Origin: Candidatus Odinarchaeota archaeon
GTDB taxonomy: Archaea; Asgardarchaeota; JAGGXT01
Assembly (NCBI GenBank): GCA_021162905.1
Contig: JAGGXT010000236.1
Location: forward strand, 1 to 7,247
Reading direction: 5' to 3'
DNA: 7,247 bases
In this document: in pieces, positions 1-5,148 of the stretch
Numbering within the stretch: position 1 is the first letter of the stretch
Layout: each line of letters opens with the position of its first letter
Program-made: the position numbers and the translations under genes
Notes under the pieces: generated by a model
Seen by the model: only the letters and a program-made list of their open reading frames with translations
What the model was told of the DNA's origin: nothing
The model's database searches: none

Positions 1-83
1 ATCTATTCATGAATTTGCAAAGATGACAAATTATAAACATTAGTAATATTCATTAAATCGCTACTATAGGATTCTCAAATTAC

Positions 84-91
84 TTTAATAA
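84..91 (+). promoter_or_regulatory. Candidate TATA box for the phosphomevalonate dehydratase operon
   Basis: TTTAATAA resembles the archaeal TATA box and would place transcription initiation near 110-116, leaving a leader of about 25-30 bases that carries the GAGGG site before the ATG at 140. The same octamer recurs at 104-111 and 119-126. Those copies are too close to the start to leave room for the ribosome binding site, so the first copy is preferred. Confidence 0.4.
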
Positions 92-126
92 GTTCTAAGA
101 AGGTTTAATAAATTGAGATTTAATAA

Positions 127-131
127 GAGGG
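127..131 (+). promoter_or_regulatory. Ribosome binding site deciding the large-subunit start
   Basis: GAGGG lies 8 bases before the ATG at 140, good archaeal Shine-Dalgarno spacing. It supports the ATG over the in-frame TTG at 113, which has a weaker AGAAGG-like element at 98-103. The ATG also gives an N-terminus (MYLTKEEE) of the kind typical for this family. Confidence 0.6.
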
Positions 132-139
132 TTGATGAA

Positions 140-1315
140 ATGTATTTAACAAAAGAAGAAGAGAAAATGCTTGATGGTGAATATGGTGAAGGCTATGAAA
201 AGGCTATGAGGATACTCGTAGTACTTGGAGACATCTATGGCGCAGAGAGAATGATTCCTATATCTTCTTCACAAATTTCAGGTATATCATATAAAAGTAT
301 TGGGGATGCTGGTTTGGAATTCCTTGAGGATTTTGCTAACTCAGGGGTTAAAGTAAAAGTAACAGCCACTATGAATCCCGCTGGGATGGATCTTGAAGAT
401 TGGCAAAAAATGGGTGTGTCAAAGGAATTTGCTGAAAAGCAAATAAGAATTGTAAACGCACTAAAAAGAATCGGAGTTGTGCCGATTCCCTCGTGTACGC
501 CATATTTTCATGGTTTTTATCCAAGATTTGGTGAACATGTTGCTTGGGCGGAATCGTCGGCTGTTATATTTGTTAATTCAGTAATAGGTGCTCGAACAAA
601 TAGAGAAGGAGGGCCTAGCGCATTAGCTGCAGCAATAACAGGCAGAACACCATACTACGGTCTACATATACCTGAAAATAGATATCCGAATGTTGAGTTT
701 AAAATAAATTTTGAGCCTCGAGGAAGGTATGAATTTTCACTTATTGGATACTATATTGGTATGGAAATGAGAAAAGGTATTCCCTTCATTACTGGACTTA
801 AAAGTGCTACGATTGAAGAGCTGAGAAGTATGGGTGCTGGAATGGCATCCTCAGGAAGTATTGCGCTCTATCATATTGAAAAAATAACCCCTGAAGCAGA
901 TAATGTTCCAAGACCAAAGGAAAGAATAGAGATTGAAAAAAATGACTTAGAAGAAGTAATTCAGAAGCTCAATACTTCAGATGCTGATATCATAGATTTG
1001 GTGGCTTTTGGCTGTCCTCATCTAAATTTAAAAGAGGTACTGGATCTCTATGCATATTTTAAAGAAAGTCCTCCAAAAACAAAAGTGTGGATCTGTACAT
1101 CATCCGTCGTGAAAAGTTATCTTAAAAGTAAAGGAATTACAGATGAGCTCGAGAAAATGAATGTACTCGTCCTAGCCGATACATGCATGGTTGTTGCGCC
1201 ATTAGAACAGGTAGGTGTTCGTACGATAGGACTTGACTCAACCAAGGCTGCTCATTACACTAATAGTTTAACAAATATAAAAGTAAAATTGGCAGAGGGA
1301 GGAAAATTAATATGA
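140..1315 (+). CDS. Phosphomevalonate dehydratase large subunit (aconitase X catalytic domain)
   Basis: Large catalytic subunit of the two-part archaeal aconitase X (DUF521). In archaea this enzyme is established as dehydrating mevalonate 5-phosphate to trans-anhydromevalonate 5-phosphate with an iron-sulfur cluster, in the modified mevalonate pathway to isoprenoids; it is cytosolic. With the ATG at 140 the protein has 391 residues, a normal length. Visible family features are the N-terminus MYLTKEEE, the LGDIYGAERMIPI segment (near 29-41), and a glycine- and arginine-containing stretch ARTNREGGPSALAAAITGR (near 151-169) that is likely substrate binding. Cysteines are at about 119 (SCTPY), 292 (FGCPH), 319 (WICTS) and 349 (DTCM); three of these probably hold the cluster, which is inference from motif context. 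It overlaps the small-subunit gene by 4 bases (ATGA), so the two are co-translated. An in-frame TTG at 113 would add 9 residues. The bacterial relatives that dehydrate cis-3-hydroxy-L-proline are the main alternative, but the split-subunit archaeal form favours the mevalonate role. Confidence 0.9.
   Translation: MYLTKEEEKMLDGEYGEGYEKAMRILVVLGDIYGAERMIPISSSQISGISYKSIGDAGLEFLEDFANSGVKVKVTATMNPAGMDLEDWQKMGVSKEFAEKQIRIVNALKRIGVVPIPSCTPYFHGFYPRFGEHVAWAESSAVIFVNSVIGARTNREGGPSALAAAITGRTPYYGLHIPENRYPNVEFKINFEPRGRYEFSLIGYYIGMEMRKGIPFITGLKSATIEELRSMGAGMASSGSIALYHIEKITPEADNVPRPKERIEIEKNDLEEVIQKLNTSDADIIDLVAFGCPHLNLKEVLDLYAYFKESPPKTKVWICTSSVVKSYLKSKGITDELEKMNVLVLADTCMVVAPLEQVGVRTIGLDSTKAAHYTNSLTNIKVKLAEGGKLI
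1295..1302 (+). promoter_or_regulatory. Strong ribosome binding site for the small subunit
   Basis: GAGGGAGG ends 9 bases before the ATG at 1312 and lies inside the 3' end of the large-subunit gene. With the ATGA overlap this suggests independent as well as coupled initiation, keeping the two subunits in balance. Confidence 0.65.
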
Positions 1316-1707
1316 AAAAATTAAAGGGAAAAGTAATTTATCCTGGAAATGTGAAAGGAAAAGCTCTCGTAACCTATGAACCTATTGGTCTTTATGGGGG
1401 AATAGATGCCAAAACAGGAATAATAACACAACATGAACACCCTCTTAGAGGTCAATCAGTTGCTGGAAAAATTCTAGTCTTTCCCCATAGTATAGGGTCT
1501 ACTGTAGGGTCATATATTCTATTTCAACTTAGAAAAAACAAAGTTGCACCTATAGGAATCATTGTTGAAGAGGCAGAGCCTATAATTGCTGTTGGCGCAG
1601 TAATAAGTAAAATACCAACAATTCACGAAGTTAATATTAAAGAGATAGAAAACGGCAAAATTGTTGAAATAAAGGAAAATGGAGAAATAATTGTTTATGG
1701 CGAATAA
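1312..1707 (+). CDS. Phosphomevalonate dehydratase small subunit (aconitase X swivel domain, DUF126)
   Basis: Small subunit that carries the swivel domain of aconitase X and completes the active site of the large subunit encoded just upstream. The protein has 131 residues, typical for this family. The diagnostic stretch is HPLRGQSVAGKILVFP (43-58) followed by HSIGSTVGSY (59-68). The serine-rich loop GSTVGS (62-67) is the conserved swivel motif that in related enzymes supplies a catalytic serine; S63 is the best candidate, by inference. EEAEPIIAVGAVISKIP (86-102) is also family-like. The first bases overlap the upstream stop as ATGA. The gene ends 4 bases from the stop of the convergent peptidase gene. 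The role follows from family knowledge and the pairing; no downstream pathway gene is in the window. Confidence 0.9.
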   Translation: MKKLKGKVIYPGNVKGKALVTYEPIGLYGGIDAKTGIITQHEHPLRGQSVAGKILVFPHSIGSTVGSYILFQLRKNKVAPIGIIVEEAEPIIAVGAVISKIPTIHEVNIKEIENGKIVEIKENGEIIVYGE

Positions 1708-1711
1708 AATT

Positions 1712-2785
1712 CTATAAGATCATTTCATCTATTTTTTTTGGGAAAGATGAAAGGATCTCCACACCATCTTTTCGGACAACCACATCATCTTCTATTCTAA
1801 CACCACCGAAACCTTGAATATATATTCCTGGTTCTACTGTGAATACTTGATTTTCTTTTAAAATCCAATCAGCTTTTTGATTTAATGAATATCCTTCATG
1901 AACATCTAATCCAATCATATGCCCCAATCCATGAATGAACTCGCCATAATGCTTTACTATTAATTCTCTTGCTTGAGCATCAACATATTTTGCCTCAACA
2001 CCATCTCGTATGACGTTAAGAGCTTTTTGTTGAGCATCATATGCTATTTCATACATTTTCTTTAGTTTATCATCTGGTTTTCCTATGAGAAACGTACGAG
2101 TAATGTCTGAAACGTATCCCTTATATTTAACACCAAAATCGATTAAAAGTATTCTAGTGGGTTTTTTATTATTATTTCCAGTTTTATAGTGAGGATCAGC
2201 TGAGTTTTCGTCAGCAGCAACTATAGTCTCAAATGCAAACCCCTCAGCACCATTCTTTCTACATCTATATTCCAATTCAGCTGCTATTTCCAGCTCAGTC
2301 ATTTTCCTTATATCAATAGTTTCAATAGTCTCTTTTAAAGCCAATTCACTAATCTTTATTGCTTTCTTAATTCTTGCAATTTCTTTATCATCTTTTATTG
2401 ATCGGATATCCATTAACTCCTTAGAGACATCTACAAATTCTGCTACGCCCTCAAGCTGATTGTAAGTTTTTACTGGTAAAATTGATAGGTTTAATCCAAC
2501 TTTCTTAAATTTACTAAGCTCCTTCTTAAGCACATCAATGATTTTATTTTCAATAGTTTTTACTTCAAACTTTACTTGCTTTCTGGCTGTTTTTTCTTCA
2601 AGCTTAGAGGTGTATAAAACAATGTCGTCGCGAGTTAATATTATAAATGAGCCTTCAAAAATCCCAGACTGTAAATCAGTTAAGTAAAAAAACATTTTAT
2701 CAATAAACGGATAGTTCAAAATTACAATAGCATCTATCTTTTTACTCTCAAGAACCTCTCTGACTCTCTCAATATGGCCTCTCAT
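1712..2785 (-). CDS. M24B family Xaa-Pro peptidase (prolidase-like)
   Basis: Cytosolic metallopeptidase of the creatinase/prolidase fold, expected to cleave Xaa-Pro bonds in dipeptides or at peptide N-termini during peptide recycling. The 357 residues match archaeal prolidases. The N-terminal creatinase-like domain spans about 1-125 and the pita-bread catalytic domain about 130-357. All five dinuclear metal ligands are visible: D216 (LLIDFG), D227 (VSDITR), H289 (HGLGHMIG), E318 (TVEPGIY) and E332 (VRIEDD). The supporting histidines H199 (DPHY) and H296 (DVHEG) are also present, so the enzyme should be active. The ATG at 2785 is preceded by GAGCTGAT (2797-2790), one mismatch from the full Shine-Dalgarno. 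The gene is monocistronic, convergent with the dehydratase operon and divergent from hsp20. Dipeptidase versus aminopeptidase P specificity cannot be settled from sequence; the length favours the prolidase-like group. Confidence 0.9.
   Translation of the reverse strand: MRGHIERVREVLESKKIDAIVILNYPFIDKMFFYLTDLQSGIFEGSFIILTRDDIVLYTSKLEEKTARKQVKFEVKTIENKIIDVLKKELSKFKKVGLNLSILPVKTYNQLEGVAEFVDVSKELMDIRSIKDDKEIARIKKAIKISELALKETIETIDIRKMTELEIAAELEYRCRKNGAEGFAFETIVAADENSADPHYKTGNNNKKPTRILLIDFGVKYKGYVSDITRTFLIGKPDDKLKKMYEIAYDAQQKALNVIRDGVEAKYVDAQARELIVKHYGEFIHGLGHMIGLDVHEGYSLNQKADWILKENQVFTVEPGIYIQGFGGVRIEDDVVVRKDGVEILSSFPKKIDEMIL
1732..1739 (+). terminator. Oligo-T terminator candidate for the dehydratase operon
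   Basis: A run of eight T residues on the + strand starts 25 bases after the small-subunit stop. Archaeal RNA polymerase commonly stops at such runs without a hairpin. The run lies inside the 3' end of the convergent peptidase gene, where its complement encodes part of a Phe-Pro-Lys-Lys segment, so one sequence would serve both strands. Confidence 0.5.
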
Positions 2786-2835
2786 AGCTATCAGCTCATT
2801 AAATTGTAATTGTAAATAATAATAGAGAGATATAA

Positions 2836-2845
2836 TTTTTTATAT
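2836..2845 (-). promoter_or_regulatory. TATA box of the peptidase gene
   Basis: Read on the - strand this is ATATAAAAAA, a good archaeal TATA box centred about 56 bases before the ATG at 2785. Initiation about 25 bases downstream, near 2816, would give a leader of roughly 30 bases holding the GAGCTGAT ribosome binding site at 2797-2790. Confidence 0.5.
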
Positions 2846-2889
2846 GTAGTATAGTCAAGAAATGAACTCTTTAATATTTATATTTTCAG

Positions 2890-2928
2890 TTTTTATGCTA
2901 TGAACATGAAATCTCGCTTGCATAAAAA
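2890..2928. repeat. Perfect 9-bp inverted repeat abutting the hsp20 promoter
   Basis: TTTTTATGC at 2890-2898 is the exact reverse complement of GCATAAAAA at 2920-2928, with a 21-base spacer. The half-sites are centred 30 bp apart, close to three helical turns, and the right arm touches the hsp20 TATA box. The arrangement suggests an operator bound by a dimeric or paired regulator, but AT-rich arms can arise by chance and the sequence does not match a regulator site I recognise. Confidence 0.4.
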
Positions 2929-2936
2929 TTTAAATA
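2929..2936 (+). promoter_or_regulatory. TATA box of hsp20
   Basis: TTTAAATA preceded by an A-rich stretch is a canonical archaeal TATA box. Initiation about 25 bases downstream, near 2958, would leave a leader of about 29 bases before the ATG at 2987. Only a weak GGGAT-like ribosome binding element (2977-2981) precedes that start. Confidence 0.5.
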
Positions 2937-2986
2937 ATATCCCAATTTATTTAGTAAATGTATATTACCACCATCTGGGATAGAAG

Positions 2987-3475
2987 ATGAGTTCTGATAG
3001 AATTAGAAAACGAATAAGGCAAATGTTTGACGAAATGTTCGAAGAAATAGAGAGAGAATTTAAAGAAATGTCCGAAGAGATTGATGAATTATCAAAAAGA
3101 GTATTCACTGAATACTTTATGGATGAAAAACCTATGTGGGATTATCATGAATCATGTTTAGAGGCTACTTGTGAAGTTAATGATACAGATGATCGGGTAG
3201 TTATAATTATTGATTTACCGTATGTTGAGAAAAAAGAAGATATTGAAATAAGTATCAAAGGAGATAAGCTAGAAGTTAACGCAAGATTTAAAGAACCAGT
3301 CAAGTTTAGAGGATGGGCTGGACGTCTTGGTGATGTTAGTTTCACGCATATAAAAAAGACAATTCCATTGCCTGAAAATATAAACCCCGAAGAAGCTAAA
3401 GCTAAATTTAGAAATGGTATGTTAATGATAGAAATTCCTAAAAAGCACAAAAAAGTTAGAATAAAAATTGAATAA
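2987..3475 (+). CDS. Small heat shock protein, Hsp20/alpha-crystallin family
   Basis: ATP-independent holdase chaperone that binds unfolding proteins as an oligomer in the cytosol. The 162 residues fit archaeal Hsp20. The N-terminal arm (about 1-40) is not the usual Gly/Phe-rich type. It is a highly charged amphipathic helix with hydrophobic residues at 6, 10, 13, 17, 21, 25, 28, 32, 35 and 39, suggesting a coiled coil. The alpha-crystallin domain covers about 58-152, with the hallmark FRNGMLMIEIPK (141-152). The extreme C-terminus carries an I-K-I tail motif (159-161), the type that docks into a neighbouring subunit. Two cysteines, C57 and C62, sit at the start of the crystallin domain, which is unusual for this family. 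The gene has its own TATA box with an adjacent inverted repeat that may be a stress operator. It ends 1 base from the stop of the convergent DUF47 gene. Confidence 0.9.
   Translation: MSSDRIRKRIRQMFDEMFEEIEREFKEMSEEIDELSKRVFTEYFMDEKPMWDYHESCLEATCEVNDTDDRVVIIIDLPYVEKKEDIEISIKGDKLEVNARFKEPVKFRGWAGRLGDVSFTHIKKTIPLPENINPEEAKAKFRNGMLMIEIPKKHKKVRIKIE
3440..3467 (-). terminator. Oligo-T cluster: terminator candidate for the DUF47 gene
   Basis: On the - strand, just past the DUF47 stop at 3477, come T runs of 5, 6 and 5 bases (complements of 3463-3467, 3449-3454 and 3440-3444). Clustered T runs are typical archaeal termination signals. On the + strand the same bases encode the lysine-rich C-terminus of Hsp20. 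Confidence 0.45.
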
Positions 3476-3476
3476 C

Positions 3477-4118
3477 TCACTGAATACTCTTATATTTTAT
3501 TCCAATAAATGAAATATAATCTGCTATTTCTTCTGCTTTATCGGAGATTCTGCCCAGAAAAACTACTATCTCTTTAAGGATAATTTTAATTTCTGTATCT
3601 ATATCCTCTGTCAGAATTTTCTTTATAACATCGAATTGAGCATCTCTAACCTGTTCCCTTAGTATCTCCACTTCTCCACTCCTTTTAAATGCCAAGTTTA
3701 TGTCTTCCCATAAAGCTTTTTCCGCGTCAAACATAGTCTTAACGGTTTCTAATGTTTTCATTGCTAATTCCTTAATAGGTTTAATTAACGAACTTGGTAC
3801 TTTAATCGGATATATCATTAAGTATCTAGCAAGCAATTCTGATCTATCTGCAACATCATCAATTAAGTCGAGAAGTTTAAATCTATCTTGACCGATATAT
3901 GGCGGCATTGTTTCTCGAATTAGTATACATAACCGTCTTCTGAGGCTGTCAGCCTGATTCTCAAACTCAATAACCTTTTTAGCTTTTTCATGAAGTAGGT
4001 CATATTTGTTGTCGCAGAATGAATTAACAGCATCAACCAAATGCAGTACACTTTGGTAAGCGTATTCTGTGTGTATGTCAAACATTTTCTCCAAATCTAA
4101 TTTTTTCTTAGTAGACAT
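3477..4118 (-). CDS. DUF47 family PhoU-like protein, probable partner of the PiT phosphate transporter
   Basis: All-helical PhoU-like protein of the DUF47 (TIGR00153) family, commonly encoded with PiT transporters and thought to modulate them; the mechanism is not well defined. The 213 residues are the usual family length. Visible signatures are ENQADSLRRRL (53-63), equivalent to the E-x-x-A-D-x-x-R-R family motif, LIDDVADRSE (85-94) and ISDKAEEIADYI (191-202). Their Asp/Glu clusters resemble the metal-binding E/D-x-x-x-D motifs of PhoU. There is no signal peptide or membrane segment, so it should be cytosolic or membrane-peripheral. The ATG at 4118 has a GGGTG ribosome binding element 5 bases upstream (4128-4124). 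It is divergent from the PiT gene across 52 bases, whereas many genomes have the two in one operon. Its 3' end is 1 base from hsp20, which is probably functionally unrelated. Confidence 0.88.
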   Translation of the reverse strand: MSTKKKLDLEKMFDIHTEYAYQSVLHLVDAVNSFCDNKYDLLHEKAKKVIEFENQADSLRRRLCILIRETMPPYIGQDRFKLLDLIDDVADRSELLARYLMIYPIKVPSSLIKPIKELAMKTLETVKTMFDAEKALWEDINLAFKRSGEVEILREQVRDAQFDVIKKILTEDIDTEIKIILKEIVVFLGRISDKAEEIADYISFIGIKYKSIQ

Positions 4119-4170
4119 AACAACACCCAGAACTCTAATTTTAAATAATAAAATAGTATTTATTTTTAGT
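4119..4170. promoter_or_regulatory. Interleaved divergent promoters of the DUF47 and PiT genes
   Basis: The 52-base spacer carries two TATA-like elements. TTTTAAATA at 4139-4147 on + would place initiation near 4169-4171, right at the PiT ATG (leaderless mRNA). AAAAATAAATA at 4167-4157 on - would place initiation near 4136, giving an 18-base leader that holds the DUF47 GGGTG site. Each TATA box lies between the other promoter's TATA box and start, so both complexes could hardly assemble at once. An 11-bp palindrome AAATAGTATTT (4151-4161) lies between them and is a candidate operator. Exact start points are inferred from spacing. Confidence 0.5.
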
Positions 4171-5148
4171 ATGCTTGTTTCATTAATATTAATTTTGGCA
4201 TTGTCCTTTTATATAGCATGGAGTATTGGAACGAATGATGAAACCATGGCAACACCCGTTGGGTGTGGTGCCCTAAATATAAATAGGGCCCTAATTTTAG
4301 GTGGATTTTTAGCAGTTTTGGGTGCTTTCCTTATGGGTAAAAGTGTAAGTGAAACCATAGGTGAAAGGCTATGGGAAGCAACTGTTTCTGAACTTGAAAT
4401 TATAACAATTTTAATAGCTATGGCCATTTGGCTGACAATAGCTTCATATAGGAAGTTACCTGTCTCCACAACACATTCTATCGTAGGAACAATTATTGGA
4501 CTTGCAATAATAACTACTGGTATAGAAACAATAAATATGAGCACCCTTATTTTTATTCTAACTGGTTGGTTTTTATCACCCATTTTAGGATTTGTATTGG
4601 CTTTCGTGTTTCATAAATTTCTGGTAATAACAATAATCCGTCGGTTTAAAGGCTTACGAGAAATAGAACGGTTTGAAAAAATAAGCTCTTACTTACTAGT
4701 TATTACAGTAAGTCTAACTGCTTTTAGCCGTGGTGCTAATGATGTAGCTAATGCCGTGGGTATCCTAAGCAAATTATATGGCATAAGTTTTCAGTATATG
4801 CTTCTTTGGGGAGGTATTGGAATGGCTGCTGGGCTATTGACCTTAGGTCGCCGTGTTGTTAGAACAGTTGGTATGGAAATCACGGAAATGAGACCATCAA
4901 CAGCGTTTTCAGCCCAACTTTCTACAATGATGGTATTGTTCTTTGGTACCTACCTTGGCTATCCATTATCTGGAACGCAAATTCTTGTTGCTGCTATTAT
5001 TGGAGTTGGTATTGTTGAAGGAAGAAAAGTAAAAAAGGAAACCGTAAGAGATATATTTTTCTCATGGTTTTTAACATTCCCCATATCAGCTATCTTTGCT
5101 ATACTCTTATATACTGCAATAAGCGAGGTTCTTATATTCTTTACTTAA
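4171..5148 (+). CDS. Inorganic phosphate transporter, PiT family
   Basis: Multi-pass inner-membrane carrier that imports phosphate with a cation (Na+ or H+); family PF01384. From the ATG at 4171 it has 325 residues, compact but normal for archaeal PiT, beginning directly in the first membrane helix. The inverted two-half architecture is visible. Half one has GTNDETMA (20-27) and LPVSTTHSIVG (96-106); half two has the canonical GANDVANA (188-195) and PLSGTQILVAAIIGVG (265-280). Between the halves lies a charged cytoplasmic loop (about 156-170). Half one has a divergent version of the GANDVANA motif, and half two a divergent version of PVSTTH. A further upstream GTG at 4069 is open in frame but would run into the DUF47 gene and its promoter, so the ATG is preferred. 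No ribosome binding site precedes it, in line with leaderless expression. The 3' end overlaps the convergent TPR gene by 8 bases. Confidence 0.9.
   Translation: MLVSLILILALSFYIAWSIGTNDETMATPVGCGALNINRALILGGFLAVLGAFLMGKSVSETIGERLWEATVSELEIITILIAMAIWLTIASYRKLPVSTTHSIVGTIIGLAIITTGIETINMSTLIFILTGWFLSPILGFVLAFVFHKFLVITIIRRFKGLREIERFEKISSYLLVITVSLTAFSRGANDVANAVGILSKLYGISFQYMLLWGGIGMAAGLLTLGRRVVRTVGMEITEMRPSTAFSAQLSTMMVLFFGTYLGYPLSGTQILVAAIIGVGIVEGRKVKKETVRDIFFSWFLTFPISAIFAILLYTAISEVLIFFT

Larger units (their letters stand above)
1..139. other. Left-edge intergenic leader of the dehydratase operon
   Basis: AT-rich stretch before the first gene. A short frame on the + strand is open from base 2 to a TAG at 41-43 and could be the last 13 codons of an upstream gene, but it is too short to call. 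On the - strand a frame starting at an ATG at 40-38 is open to the edge and is equally unsupported. A 6-bp inverted repeat (AATTTG at 12-17, CAAATT at 27-32) is within chance for this composition. The useful content is the promoter for the operon, listed separately. Confidence 0.5.

Noticed and set aside
12..32. Inverted repeat AATTTG/CAAATT as a hairpin or operator
   Set aside because: Arms of only 6 bp in AT-rich DNA with a 9-base loop are expected by chance, and nothing nearby gives it a role.
113..139. In-frame TTG start at 113 adding 9 residues to the dehydratase large subunit
   Set aside because: The ATG at 140 has better ribosome binding spacing (GAGGG at 127-131) and gives the family-typical MYLTKEEE N-terminus. 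The added residues look like translated leader.
2900..2983. Small 27-codon frame upstream of hsp20
   Set aside because: It overlaps the hsp20 TATA box and probable transcription start, so it would not be transcribed from its own start. No ribosome binding site is seen.
2786..2986. Possible tRNA or small RNA gene in the longest intergenic region
   Set aside because: The region is very AT-rich with no cloverleaf or GC-rich stems. The two promoters and the inverted repeat account for it.
3145..3480. Open frame on - opposite hsp20 (111 codons)
   Set aside because: It lies fully antisense to a clear Hsp20 domain. Its hydrophobic composition is what the opposite strand of charged codons yields.
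3700..3891. Open frame on + opposite the DUF47 gene (63 codons)
   Set aside because: It is antisense to conserved DUF47 motifs and has no recognisable protein features.
4069..4170. GTG start at 4069 for the PiT gene
   Set aside because: It would run through the 5' end of the DUF47 gene and both promoters, and the added residues do not resemble PiT. The ATG at 4171 begins directly at the first membrane helix.
4209..4583. Open frame on - opposite the PiT gene (124 codons)
   Set aside because: It is antisense to conserved PiT motifs, with no promoter or ribosome binding site.
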